Source of the DNA: Gibbula magus
Lineage: Eukaryota; Mollusca; Gastropoda; Trochida; Trochidae
NCBI GenBank assembly: GCA_936450465.1
Contig: OW388302.1
Location: 59,990,328-60,054,327, forward strand
Direction of reading: 5' to 3'
Length of the DNA stretch: 64,000 nt
The translations under genes and the position numbers were made by a program. Below are positions 1 to 10,895 of the stretch, piece by piece. The notes beneath the pieces were generated by a model. It saw nothing but the letters and a program-made list of their open reading frames with translations, was not told the origin of the DNA and made no database searches. How positions within the stretch are numbered: the stretch's first letter is position 1; every line of letters begins with the position of its first letter.

Positions 1-1435
1 GTAAGCGTCCATCCCCTCCCATCCCAACGCGAGCGCGTCTAATCCCCATGCCAGGGGGTCTGGTACTGGAGATAAGTATACCGGCAGCTGGTGATTGAGC
101 CGTGTCGCGAAGAGGTCGATATGCGGTCTGCCGAACTGGAGACAGATCGCCTCGAACACTCGAGGGTGCAACATCCACTCCGTGGAAGGAGGTTTGTCCG
201 GGCGAGAGAGAGCGTCCGCAAGGACGTTCTTTGCTCCCGGGATGTGCACCGCTCTTATCGAGATGTTGAGTTGGTCTACCAGTCGAAACAGCTCCATCAC
301 CAGCTGTAATAATGATCCCGCCTTGGTCTATCTTTGCTTGTTGATCGACCAGGCTGCCGTCGAGCTGTCTGTGTGAACACACAGCACCTCGTTCTGCAGG
401 TAACCCGACCAGTGCTCAATTGCCAGACGTATGGCGTTCAACTCCAAGAAGTTGATGTGAAGGCCGATGCCTGATCAGTCCCCAGGTGCGCGCCCCACCC
501 CGGGGTAGAGGCGTCAACGTACAACTGGCTCCCGGCGGGGGGTTGCCGGAGGGGAACCCCCGCCAAGACGTTGCTTTCGTCCTGCCACCATCGAAGGTGG
601 TGAATGAGATCCTGCGGCATCCTGATTTGATGGCCGCAAGATACCTCCCGAACGTGTCCGTTCAGTACTATCTGGAGGGGCCGGAGGTGAAGCCTCCCCC
701 TCCTCGTGAAGTCCTGAGCTGAAGTCAAGAACCCTAGCAGACGTTGCCACTGTCGGAGCGAGAGAGGCCCGCGTAACCATGTAACGGCCCATCCGTTCCT
801 CCGTGACAAAGGCCTTGTCCTGCGTCGTGTCCAGACAGACGCCCAGGAAGACGAGCGACGTCTTCGGCACTAGGTCCGACTTGTCCAGATTGACAAGCCA
901 ACCCAGGCGTCTGAACAGAGCGATCACAAAGTCCCTTTGTCCGGTCAGAACTGACGGGGAGCAATGGCTCCCGAACCCATCGTCCAGGTACATCGCGAAC
1001 TGGATATCGTGCCTGTGAAGGAACTCGATGATGGGTTGGGTCACCCGAGTGAATAGCCAAGGGGCTGTCAAAATCCCGAAGGGTAACACATTCCACTGGA
1101 AGTGACGGCCCGCCAGGACGAATCGGAGGTACTTACAATCCGCTGGGTGGATTGGGACATGCAAGTACGCGTCCTGGAGGTCCAACGACACCATGCGGCT
1201 GTATGGTTGTAGCAACCGCATGATAGACAGCATGGTCAAGAGCCGAAAATATGGCAGCCGCTCGAGGTAGGAGCGGTTCGTGAATCAGCCGCCATTTTTT
1301 CGGGTCCTTTTTCGTTCTCACGAATACTGGAGAGTAGAACCCCGGTGTCAGACCCTGGAGCGGAAGCTCGCTCACCGCCTCCTTGGTGATTAGGATCTCC
1401 ACTTGTTCCAGTGTGCGGACGTTCCACTGGCGAAC
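1..1435 (-). pseudogene. DIRS-like reverse transcriptase / RNase H pseudogene
   Basis: The coding trace starts near 1435 (EILITKEAVSELP, then PGFYSPVFVRTKKDPKKWR, the RT entry motifs). It continues in a second frame from about 1210 to 750 (SLDLQDAYLHVPIHP; catalytic YLDD; LVFLGVCLD) and in a third from about 800 to 470 (RQWQRLLGFLTSAQDF; LYVDASTPGWGAHL, RNase H). A further frame runs from about 470 to 1 and contains an in-frame TAG at 328-330 on the minus strand. Frame changes therefore lie near 1230, 750 and 470. The family makes cDNA of its own element and normally carries a recombinase downstream. Domain order and motifs are seen directly; the DIRS assignment rests on motif recognition. 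Confidence 0.72.
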
Positions 1436-1832
1436 AAGTCAAGGGGGGGCGGGTGAGCACGGGTATACGTAACCCACGCTCCAGCGTCTGACAGACGTAC
1501 TCGTCCAGGCCCAACTGCCTCCAATTGGCCACAAAAGTTGAGAGACGGCCTCCTACGGCTCCGTCTCGCACCTCTAACGCTGCCGGCGGTGGCGGAGGCG
1601 GATCCTTCCCGCCTTGATCCCCAGAATCCTTCTGGGAGAATTGTTCCAACATCGTCTTGTGCTGCTCCGGGGAGAGATCCTCGCACTCCACACACCGGTT
1701 ATCCTCCGGGCAAGTGTTCCTGCACAGGCGACAGACGACATGAGGGTCGTAGCTCGCCGACTTGTGTGAACCGCACCGTCCGCAGTACACCCAGTACGGG
1801 GCCGCTGAGTCGCAGCGAACTAAGTCCATCAC
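1433..1832 (-). pseudogene. DIRS-like gag N-terminus fused to RT entry by internal deletion
   Basis: The reading frame opens with a cysteine-rich segment (CGRCGSHKSASYDPHVVCRLC, then CPEDNRCVECEDL; residues about 17-53) of the zinc-finger type that starts DIRS-like gag proteins. After a proline run (PPPPPP) it passes at once into VGGRLSTFVANWRQLGL, which is normally the start of the RT domain. Most of gag is therefore missing, and gag and RT are joined in one frame. The frame then degenerates after about 1433. The ATG at 1830-1832 is the first usable start after the zinc-finger residues. Confidence 0.6.
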
Positions 1833-1849
1833 CTGAGAGGCGGCAAGCG

Positions 1850-2395
1850 CGGCCTACAGTCCAAGCGCAAGCGTCGGAAGACGGCAGGCGGCAGGCGGCA
1901 GACGGTAGACGGCCGACGGCAGACGGCAGACATCAAGCGTCTGTCCAACCAGCCCACGAGAACCTATCGCCAAGCAGACGGCAGGCGGCAGGCGGCAGGC
2001 GGCAGGCGGAAGGCGGTAGACGGCAAGCGCCTGTCCAATGATCCACGCGGCAGGCGGCACGGCCTAACGCACAAGACAATCAAAGCTGTCACGCGAGGGG
2101 GTAGAGCACCCGTCCAAGCGGCCTACAGAAACCTATCGCCTAGCAGACGGTAGGCGGCAGACGGCAGACGGCAGACGGCAAGCGACCGTCCAGACGGCCT
2201 AACGCACAAGCCAGTCAAGCTGTCAAGCGAGGGGGTAGACCACCCGTCCAAGCGGCCTACGGAAACCTATCGTCTAGCAGACGGCAGGCGACACGAGACG
2301 GCAAGGCAATCAAGTGAAGGCAGTAGAGCTAGCAGGCAGCAAGCGCCCAACACATTCAAAGCTGTTACGCGAGGGGGTAGAGCAACCGTCCGGCC
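1850..2395. repeat. GC-rich nested tandem repeats (AGACGGC/AGGCGGC within a ~135-bp unit)
   Basis: Runs of 7-bp units GGCAGAC/GGCAGGC at 1875-1930, 1978-2030, 2140-2190 and 2278-2310 are embedded in a longer repeat. Blocks of the form GCGAGGGGGTAGA...CCGTCC, AAGCGGCCTAC.GAAACC and TATCGYCTAGCAGACGG recur at about 2090, 2225 and (partly) 2365. This gives a higher-order unit of about 135-140 bp. The repeats lie just upstream of the gag-like frame and may belong to the element's leader. Confidence 0.75.
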
Positions 2396-2802
2396 CCCGG
2401 GCTGCACGAGCTGCACGAGCAATCGACAACCCGCGCACCACTAATCCAGGTCAACACAGCTGTGTTAACCAACACCCCTGACTGAAACACCGAATTCACT
2501 CGCGAGGAATGAATACGATACGGGACAGCGGGGATACTTAACTAAGGTAGGTAATAGAGTCTAGAAACAATCAAAACACGTTAATTATATAGCTCAAACA
2601 ATCGGGAGAGATACAGAAAACACGTCTGCACACTACCGACTCTGTAATGTGAATGACAGTTCACGCCACCCAGTGGACTAGTGAGGGGCGGGTAACTCCG
2701 ATTGATCTGTGTAATGATGTTTCATTACTTCTGTGGGAATGAGTCGATTACATGTTATATGGCTATAAGGCTAAGGTCACTTGTCGGAGGTTAGTAATTA
2801 AA

Positions 2803-2866
2803 TAATATATATATATATGTGTGTGTGTGTGGGTGTGTGTGTCTGTGTATGTGCGTGTGTGGGTTT
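2803..2866. repeat. (TA)n/(TG)n compound microsatellite
   Basis: A short TA run passes directly into an imperfect TG run with GGG interruptions. Confidence 0.95.
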
Positions 2867-4783
2867 AATTAAGGTACATATGATACATTATCTTTCTTTT
2901 GGCCTACGAACATCCATATTTTCTTGACAAAAACTTCTTTATTGTGAACATAAACAACATTTGAGAGTGCATGTTAAAGAAGGAAGAGAATACCCTGAAA
3001 CATCTCCTATATTCACAATCAAGAAATCGGTATTCATAAAATCGTATTATCCTTTTATATTGCACTTCTGAATATCCCTAAAAGACCTCTTTAGACAATT
3101 AACACGATTTACGTCGACTAGACCGAGGAGACATTTCCACGATTTGTATGAGAGCAACGGACAATGCAAGTTTAGGTTTTGATACAAAATCAAGTGTATT
3201 AACTATGTCTATTCAAGTATGTGTGTCACCATCTGTTATTAAAATGAAAAATATTAAAATGAAAAATCACAATTACTTGTAAAATAATGCGGTCTTCTCT
3301 TGAAATCGGTATAGTCCACTGTACCGCCTTGTGGGAGTGTCATCCGAGCAGTTGTGCTGACACTGTTGCAACGATGGTACTTAATATCGTTTTGCTCTCA
3401 ATAGAAACATTCAACGTATTTATCGTACCATCAGATATATTTTGCTAACATGTAAGAAATAGAGCACACTGAACAACGCCCCGTTCAATAACATATTTAT
3501 GAAACGTGTGAGTGGATTGGTATTAAACGAGCGAAAGCGAGTTAGATACCGATACCATATGTTAATATGTTATTTAACAGAACCGAGTTTTGTATCTTAT
3601 TTATTACTTGCTGATTTAGTTGGTCGAACTCGTCGATAAATTGGACACACTCCATTGCGACTGCAGCCCCGATATTGTGACGTCATATGTATGCCATTAT
3701 GATGTCACGTCAATCGGCAGCACGCAATGTTATTACAAAACGGGAAAGTAATAATGAAAAGTCTCAACTAACTGTGATGTCTTTCTAAGAGTGTAGGACA
3801 AATCAGTGGTCAAGTTATATGTAACTTTATATACCCCGAACGTATGCATTTGTTTCTTAAATAAACACATTCTCGTCTGATAATCCAAACTCTTTTACAT
3901 GAAACTTTACTTTCGATTGAAGTCACTTGCCTTATATATTCTTTTGTTAATTCTTCTCATTCTTGTGAGTGATGATGTTGGTGATTGACAAGTTTGAGTT
4001 CTAGAAAAAAGTATTAATCATAACACACGCCTGTTTATCATCTGTCATCACTAATCAAAGATTTCAAATACATGTAGTTTCATCTGATCGTTGCATAATT
4101 AAACAAAAGACAAATCTTGCACCTGACGTTTTGAAGTGTTTATTTTGAGTAGACAGCTTTTACAAACATGTGCTTGTTGATGGTGAAACAGTCATATGAT
4201 ATAGAATCGATAAGCATTACATTCGTCACATATACTGTCTTGAAAGTATAATCGAACATCAGTCTATAGATCATTTGATTGTTTCATGCTCTATTAAAAA
4301 AAATGTAATGACGTTAATTAATAGTGTTTGGATGAAACAAATAAAAATAATAATATTTTAAACAAAAAAACAAAACACTCAAAATAGTTATGTTATTTAA
4401 CTATCTCTCAACAAAGACATTTACTTCACAATCCACTCATCACTCATCACTAAACGCTATTATTGTCACCATAAGCAAAACTTCAACACATGCATTGTAT
4501 ATGTATCTTATATTTTAAAATAATATCGTATATAAATCGTTTTCCCAATGCCTAACGACATAATTGTCTTACGTAAGTTTATCTATCTTTCCTTACATTA
4601 AAATAATATGTTTTGGTTGGTTGACGGTCACATTTTTTCCTTCCCAATTTTATATTTATAGAAATGAAAAATGATCTGAATAACTTAATGTTCACTCAAT
4701 CGATTAGAAATTTCAAACAATTTTATATAATATTATTCTGTTTACATGAAATGTCGTTCAACTGGGTATAGATACTTATGGTG
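2867..4783. other. AT-rich spacer, no gene seen
   Basis: No reading frame with recognisable domains on either strand. The only structured part is the foldback element at about 3470-3607, listed separately. The rest is AT-rich with short homopolymer runs. Confidence 0.7.
3470..3607. repeat. Diverged foldback (MITE-like) element, same family as 54036-54197
   Basis: The centre GAGCGAAAGCGAG is flanked by imperfect inverted arms: CGTTCAATAACATATTTATG on the left answers a decayed ATATGTTATTTAAC arm on the right. The right flank continues as ACCGAGTTTTGTATCTTATT. The cleaner copy at 54 kb has the same centre and arms, which identifies this as a dispersed element and not a chance hairpin. Confidence 0.65.
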
Positions 4784-5110
4784 CTAATGATGTATAACAT
4801 GATTGAGATGCCTGACATAGCAATGATCAGTTTGTTTATCACACTCGTGATAACAATGCATGATACACCAAAGACTAGTTTGTATATTACACCGATGAAA
4901 AAAACATCCCCGGACTGAAATGCACAACAAACCAGTGACTATGATACATAACACACCCGTGAGTACGATACATAACACACCTGTGAATACGATACATAAC
5001 ACAATTGTGATAATGATTAATTACACACGACGTGCGATGTGATTGCGATGCATTAAACGACTAGCAGACAAAACAAAATCGAGATTACAATGCTTAAAAA
5101 ACGTTTACAA
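4784..5110. repeat. Degenerate ~24-bp tandem repeat (ATAACACACCYGTGAnTACG type)
   Basis: Clear adjacent copies at 4940-5010 read GATACATAACACACCYGTGA; outer copies are diverged. The same motif returns at 5325-5375 and at 6480-6615, so this is a scattered minisatellite. Confidence 0.7.
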
Positions 5111-5790
5111 TGTACCGAATCAGGAACTCAAGATTCATTCATGAAAAGGAAATTACGAATTTCGCACGAATTTAGTTCAACTTTTATTTAAAAATCAATC
5201 CAAATCTGAAGAAGGTTCGATGCTATCAGAAGGCAATACGACATTAATGAACTAACACAACTACAGTGCGATTGCTTATTGCAAATATCGGGTCGACCAT
5301 CGTATTGGACTAGGCATTGAAGTGTGCATGCATAACACACGATTGCAACACAATGCATGATTGTAACATGATGTCGTTTGGAGAGTGTTGAAAGTCACGT
5401 TAGTCACATTACATGCAGATGGCGCACAGGCGCTAGACCCTAAATATTCAAAAGTTATATCTACCTATCTATACTCATGGTAATTAAAGTTGTCAATCCC
5501 TTCACAAAAATCTAATTTTGCATGTTTGCTCACGGAACTGACAATCCTTATGAACAGTCGTAAACAACTGGGACATATTGTAAAACCACACAATGGTGAC
5601 GGATTATGCTAACCTCTGTAGATGATATTATTCATTTTCTCCAAGCAAGCAAACGTAGTGAGACCTCCTATGACATTTCTGGAAGTCCTCGTCTGACAGA
5701 GATGACCTCTGAACATGTTTGGTCCAACGACATCAACGTTTGTCAGTCATGTGGGGGTCAATAACAAATCTGAGACTTTCTCAGGAAACT
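5111..5790. other. Spacer, no gene seen
   Basis: Apart from a few degenerate ATAACACA copies near 5330-5375, nothing with coding or structural signal was recognised. Confidence 0.6.
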
Positions 5791-5918
5791 CTTACACGGG
5801 ACTAAGAGTGGTGGAATCCACTCGCAGGATCCTTCTGGATTCTTTTTGATCCGGAAAGATTTGGGAGAATCCAAGGATCCGGCAAATGGATTCCACCACT
5901 TTTTTTCCTGTGTTACAC
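5791..5918. repeat. Foldback palindrome, ~128 bp
   Basis: The left arm AGTGGTGGAATCCACTCG...GGATCC is answered by GGATCCGGCAAATGGATTCC with ACCACTTTTTTTCCTGTGT on the right. A related fragment (GGATTCCACCCCTTTTTATC) occurs at 53650-53670. This is likely a MITE or the ends of a short non-autonomous DNA element. Confidence 0.65.
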
Positions 5919-6069
5919 AGAGGCTTTTGCAACGTGTTACCGTACAAAAAGTCATCTGGACGACCAAAGTTGACACATTAACATACGATCTTATGTCATC
6001 AGCACTGCAGCATAACAGTACAACAGTGGCTACACGTTGTTTTGTACTGACGAGTCTCGTATCCTCCTG

Positions 6070-6440
6070 ATTGTGATTGGAAGGAGAAAGGTTCAGAGTT
6101 GACTTTGTAGTAGGTGTTAATAAACGTTGGAGATGGATCTGTCATGTTTTTGGCAGGCATTCCTTTCAAGGTAAAAACAGGAGTTTTACTGATCCAAGAA
6201 AATGGAAATCAAGCAACTTGTCGCCAAGTTTTGGAACAAACAATGATTCCCAATGCTCGCCAGTTGTATCCAACAATGTGTTTGGTTGCAAGATGACAAT
6301 GCCCGATCCTATGTGCAAGAGAAATCAAATAATTCCTCCTACAAGTAGGCGTTGACCTCCTGCTATGGACTGCCAAAAGTCTGGATATAAATCCTATAGG
6401 GCACATGTTGGACAGGATGGAGAGCGAATAATATGACCTT
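6070..6440 (+). pseudogene. Tc1/mariner transposase relic (C-terminal half)
   Basis: Frames stitched on the plus strand give SVMFLAGIPFKVKTGVLLIQ, LEQTMIPNARQLYP, QDDNARSYVQEKS and a final LLLWTAKSLDINPIGHMLDR. These match the familiar DDE-domain stretches of Tc1-like transposases (VMVWAGIS..., QQDNARPH, SPDLNPIEH). The second catalytic aspartate is recognisable in DDNA. At least two frame changes (near 6290 and 6360) make it non-functional. The N-terminal DNA-binding half and the inverted repeats are not recognised. Confidence 0.72.
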
Positions 6441-6479
6441 TGATATGACACACCATTGATATAAGTAATATACCTAATA

Positions 6480-6615
6480 CCTATACCTAATGCATAACAC
6501 ACCCATAACTACGATGAATAACACATCTGGAACAAACGATTCATTATACAACTGTGATGCATAACATACACGTGGTTGCCGTTCATAATACGCCAGTGAT
6601 TATGATCCATAATAT
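6480..6615. repeat. Degenerate ATAACACA minisatellite copies
   Basis: Four to five diverged copies of the ~24-bp motif seen at 4784-5110 (for example CATAACACACCCATAACTAC) directly follow the Tc1 relic. Confidence 0.55.
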
Positions 6616-7201
6616 AACTGCAGGTACGAAGCCCGCGATGCCATGGTAGTATAGCGGTGAAACGGTGAAACGAGCATTGGCTGGAACTAGCAACCCAAGG
6701 ATGATACTTCATTGACATGTTGTGTCAATTTTAGGATAAGGTCTTCTTAAACTCAACTGCAAAGGAAAGCCTTGTCATGGTATGTCGGAGTAGCGATCGA
6801 GTTAATTACCAAATGCCATTTATTGATCTACAGATTATGCTATAATTGACCAGATATCACATATAATATTTCAATTATATAACATCTCCTGAAATAAAAT
6901 GAGTACATGTCCATCACATGAAAGTTTTTCAACTGTAACAAAATCGTGCGGATAAACGGGGTTTGGCTGTATGTGTACATGGCTGTATGATATTGTTAGG
7001 CATGTATTGCTCATGATTGACACTCTCGTTATAAAGGGTATGTTCCCAACTTTGTGTACAGTGTTATTGAATAGGATATACATACATCACGAAATCAAGT
7101 TGATTGCCTCATATTTTATCTGGAATTGTGTGTCAGACAGGAAACTTGTCGTGTTTGTTCTCAATATCTGAGTAGTTCCCAAGAATCACCTTCGTTTTCA
7201 T
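6616..7201. other. Spacer / possible 3' UTR of the ankyrin gene
   Basis: No coding signal. On the minus strand an AATAAA hexamer lies at 6819-6824, about 380 bases past the stop codon of the ankyrin exon. It could be the polyadenylation signal, but nothing else supports it. Confidence 0.4.
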
Positions 7202-8178
7202 CTATAGCATGTTTAAAGGTATGTTTCCATGGTTGTCTGCCCTCAACTCAAACCCTTCCAGTTCTTTTAAGTTAGAAAGATACTTGAATATATCTCGTCT
7301 ACCTTTTCCGCATGCAATATGTAATATGTTACGTCCCAAATCATCAACTGCAGTAACATTAGCTCCCCTCTCCTTCAGTAGTTTTACAACTGCCATGTGA
7401 CCTCTATCTGCAGCATACATTAGCGATGTTTCCCCTTTGAGCCCTCTACAATCTATATCAAAGATGTCTAGTGACAGGACATATTCCACCATGTTCACAT
7501 GACCAGAAAGACAGGCTATGTGTAAAATTGTGCTGTTAGTATCAGTTCGTGTTTTCATATCAGCTCCGCTGTCCTTCAGAAGCTCTGCAACTGTCACGTG
7601 ACCTTTACCCACAGACACCGTCAATGGAGTTTGTCCACCCCCCGTTCTACACTCTTTATCGAAGATCTTCAGTGACAGAACATACTTCACCATCTCTAGA
7701 TGACCACCCATACATGCATTATGAAGAATATTCGCGTTATCGTTATCAACTGTTTCAAGATTAACTTTTCTTTCCCTCAACAACTCTACCACTGGTATGT
7801 GGCCACTAAATGCAGCAGTGGACAATGGAGTTGTCCCTCCGTAATTGCGTTGTTCTATATCAACCTTGAATTCATCCACGAGTCTCTTTACGATGTAGGT
7901 ACTCCCTCCTCTACATGCATAATATAGCACACCACAATCATCTTCATCACGAACATCCACATCAGACCCTTGTTGAACTAAAAAGTCAAAGACATCTTCC
8001 TGTTTATTATCTGCTGCAAACATGACAGCTGTTTTCTCCTCTTCCCCCCGACAGTTGACATCCACCACATCCTGGCACACGAGTCTCTTCACCCCTTCAA
8101 GATCCCCATATAAACAGGCATCATGGAGACTGCTCACATCAGTAGGACGCGTCTTTCCCATGCTGGACCTCTTCTCTG
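7202..8178 (-). CDS. Ankyrin-repeat protein, paralogue 1, long last exon
   Basis: This exon encodes about 324 residues and carries nine ankyrin repeats plus a degenerate tenth. Their helix starts read SSLHDACLYGD, KTAVMFAADNK, CGVLYYACRGG, TTPLSTAAFSG, ANILHNACMGG, QTPLTVSVGKG, STILHIACLSG, ETSLMYAADRG and RNILHIACGKG. Ankyrin repeats bind partner proteins and are not enzymatic. The exon begins after a TTTTGTTTAG acceptor at 8178, leaving two bases before the first full codon. That fits the phase-1 donor of exon 1 at 11666. The ATG at 8159-8161 is an alternative start if this exon were used alone. A one-base loss near 7212-7218 appears to truncate the C-terminus. The paralogue is at 19930-20993. 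Ankyrin content is certain; the exon linkage is inferred. Confidence 0.85.
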
Positions 8179-8809
8179 CTAAACAAAAGGAAATTTACTT
8201 GCATGTTTTTTAAATATCAATGTTTTATGCTTGAGTACAAAAATAGTTCAGAGGCTTCATTTAAGTTCTCACATAAGCAGGAAGGCAAGAGATGTTTTTT
8301 CAAAGCAGAATGATGCATTGGAACTAAACTTACAATATAGAGAAGAATTATTTCTGACAGTATCATCAATCACGTCATTATCACAGGGCCTGGTAGAGAT
8401 AGGTATACACGCATATATGAAAGTAGATACATGATACATATTGATAGACAAATTGAAGATACCCGCGGCAATAAAACACAGACCGACACTGTGCTGTTTG
8501 AGACAATAAAACATGCTCGTGATTTAAGATGTCAGTTAGAGCGTTACAAATGACATCATATGTTACGTCACTTTGATTGTTACATTGCTTGTGAAACTTT
8601 TTTTTTATGTACATGTAAAAGAATAAAACATTGTAGGGAGCATAAAACACTCAGGACTGCTCCCTTCGTGTTTTATGCTCCCTTCTATTTCTTAAATAAC
8701 GAAGTGCAAAATATATCCATTGTACAAATAATCAGATGCTGACACGGCCATATAGATTGCTCGACGTACTAGATATATCAGCAGCCACGCTCGGACTTGT
8801 GCAGTGGGT
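8179..8809. other. Intronic sequence of the ankyrin gene, no exon recognised
   Basis: Unique AT-rich sequence between the ankyrin exon acceptor and the minisatellite. I looked for a membrane-spanning exon on the minus strand and did not find a convincing one. Confidence 0.5.
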
Positions 8810-9615
8810 ACTTGGTATAAGTAGGTAGTTGAATGTCAATGTGGGAATATTTATTTGGTTTAAATAGGTAGACACATGAAAACCTATGTATTTGGTATAA
8901 CTTGGCAGGCACATTCAAAAATGGGAAATATGTATTAAATATTAATAGGTAGACATACAAATACGGGAAATGTGCATTTACCTCAAATAGTTAGACACAT
9001 GCAAACAAAGGAAATGTGTATTTACTACAAATAGTTAGACACTTGCAAACACGGGGAAAATGTAAAAAGAATAAAAAGAAAGATACATGCAAACACGGGA
9101 AATTTTGAATTTTAAATAAGCAGACTCATACAAACTCGGGAACTATATTTGTTATAAATAGGTAGACGCATGCAATCACGAGAGATGTGTATTTTTATGA
9201 ATAGATAGACACATGCAAACATGGGAAATGTTTATTTGATATAAATAGGTAGACACATGCAAACACATGAAATGTGTAATTTGTATAAATATATAGACAC
9301 ATGCAAACACGTGAAATGTGTAATTTGTATAATAGGTAGACATATGCAAACACGTGAAATGTGTAATTTGTATAATAGGTAGACATATGCAAACGAGGTG
9401 ATTTGAGTATAAATAGGTTGACCCTTACAAAAAGCTGACATGTAATATATAAATAAGTAACTCTGGAAATTTGCGTAGGTAGACACTGTTTTGCAACATG
9501 CATATTTGTCCATGTTCTGCGTACAGATAGGAGGACACATGCAGATGTGAAGCATGTACTCGTTACAAGTATGTGAACACATTCAGCCACGTGAAATACC
9601 CGCCTCCAATAGATA
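8810..9615. repeat. 42-44-bp minisatellite, ~18 copies
   Basis: The unit reads about ATAGGTAGACACATGCAAAC then ACGTGAAATGTGTAATTTGT. Spacings of the AGACAYATGC core at 9207, 9251, 9295, 9339 and 9381 are 44, 44, 44 and 42. Copies are more diverged to the left. Confidence 0.85.
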
Positions 9616-9639
9616 GATAGACACATCTAAATTTGATGT

Positions 9640-10700
9640 TGATATAGAAGAAGAAGAAGAAGAAAGAAGAAGAAAAGTAGTTTATTACGGTGTCACGTGC
9701 TTACATACATTTCACATATGGCATAATAAAACAACATTCACATTATATAAAAACATTGCAGATAAAAAGATAGCACCCGGCCTACAAAGGCCTATGAGAC
9801 ACCATATTACTTTTTCACATTAAAATATAGATAAATATGGGTATAAAAACATTGAATATACAAGGATGGAGTAAACATTAAAATTAAAATTAAGTGAGGC
9901 GCAACCTCCGTCTATACATATTATATATTAATGCAGCCAGTGGCTTACATAACTTACTATTAGATAATAGATATACAGCCTGGTCAGTTGGATTAAGATG
10001 TAGAAAGGAAGGGTCAGCAGACGATACACATTTCCAAAATTCATACCTTAAATCTGAGTAGAAATTACAAACAGTGAGAAAGTGAATTTCATCCTCTATA
10101 CAATTACTATTACAGAATTTACATAATCTTTGTTCAAGAGGTACTTTTGGACGGGAAAACCTACCTAATTCTATTGCTAAGGGAAGAGTGCCACATCGTA
10201 ATTTGCTGAGTATACTGAGGTGTGAACGCTGAAGAGAAGCAGAAACATAAGATTCAGTATTTAGAAAATGTTTAAATAAGCGGTAAGTCCGCAACTTATT
10301 GCCATTACACTGACCACTATCATTCCATAGTTGAAATAACCAATCCTCTCTATCCTTATTCATTAAATAATTCCTAGCAGAAGTAAAATCGCTCTGAGAG
10401 ATCACACAAATATCATTTATAGGTAATTGCCAAGAATCTATCATAGAGTAAACTGTATTATACCAGGACTTTCTGAAATTAAGAGACCATCTGCTAACGG
10501 CACTGGGGATTCTAAAATCATTGGCTAAATGTAGCCGACGCCAAAAACGTAGAATTTCAATATGTTGTCGAAATATTATATATATGTGTCGAAATGTTAA
10601 ATATATAGAGAATCTCACCCAAGTGTCTTCTGATATCAAATATATCAACACGAGTTGATAAAAGTAACAAATATCCGAGGCTTGCCGAGATTGCTTGTGA
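9640..10700 (-). mobile_element. 5'-truncated non-LTR retrotransposon (LINE), 3' end
   Basis: The C-terminal part of a LINE ORF2 (9890-10651) is followed on the minus strand by a 3' region and a (TTC)n tail seen as GAAGAAGAAG at 9650-9675. The protein contains LSKLRCGTLPLAIELGRF and LCKFCNSNCIEDEIHFL, the cysteine/histidine-bearing end common to several LINE ORF2 families of invertebrates. RT and endonuclease parts are absent, so it is a typical 5' truncation. It lies inside the first intron of ankyrin gene 1. Confidence 0.7.
9890..10651 (-). pseudogene. LINE ORF2 C-terminal fragment
   Basis: An open frame of 253 codons without stops. From about residue 140 it has the pattern SILSKLRCGTLPLAIELGRF, PLEQRLCKFCNSNCIEDE and IHFLTVCNFYSDLRYEF. 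This is a CCHC-like end found after the RT/RNase H domains in many LINE ORF2 proteins. The start is arbitrary because the element is 5'-truncated. It is not a host gene. Confidence 0.65.
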
Positions 10701-10785
10701 GATTCTATTTTTCATCCAAAATCATTCTTATTACGTTTAAGTGAAAATGGTGTACATCTCTGAGCACATCTCTGCCATTTTACTT

Positions 10786-10895
10786 CCAGTGCGATGAGGT
10801 CATAGCATTGTGACGTCATCATGTTTATGACGTCATAGCATTGTGACGTCATTACTCGATGACGTAAAAGCATTGTGATGTCATGTAGTTGACGG
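10786..10895. repeat. Short repeats with three perfect TGACGTCA palindromes
   Basis: TGACGTCA occurs at 10811-10818, 10828-10835 and 10844-10851, within GACGTCATAGCATTGTGA repeats. Imperfect copies continue to about 10890. TGACGTCA is the consensus cAMP-response element of CREB/ATF factors. Whether it acts here is unknown; the spacing looks repeat-derived. Confidence 0.7.

Larger units (their letters stand above)
1..2460 (-). mobile_element. DIRS-like retrotransposon, decayed, 3' part cut by window edge
   Basis: A GC-rich island in an AT-rich window carries, read on the minus strand, a zinc-finger gag-like start, a reverse transcriptase and an RNase H region. The RT has the DIRS-type stretches SLDLQDAYLHVPIHP and YLDDGF, and the RNase H region has LYVDASTPGWGAHL and, further on, HIPGAKNVLADALSRP and HIDLFATRLNHQLPVY. 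These wordings are typical of the DIRS1 group of tyrosine-recombinase retrotransposons. The recombinase itself would lie left of base 1 and is not visible. Reading frames are broken several times, so this copy is dead. The right boundary is uncertain; it is set after the GC-rich repeats upstream of gag. Confidence 0.75.

Noticed and set aside
9195..9626. Minus-strand 143-codon frame
   Set aside because: It lies within the 42-44-bp minisatellite and repeats with it.
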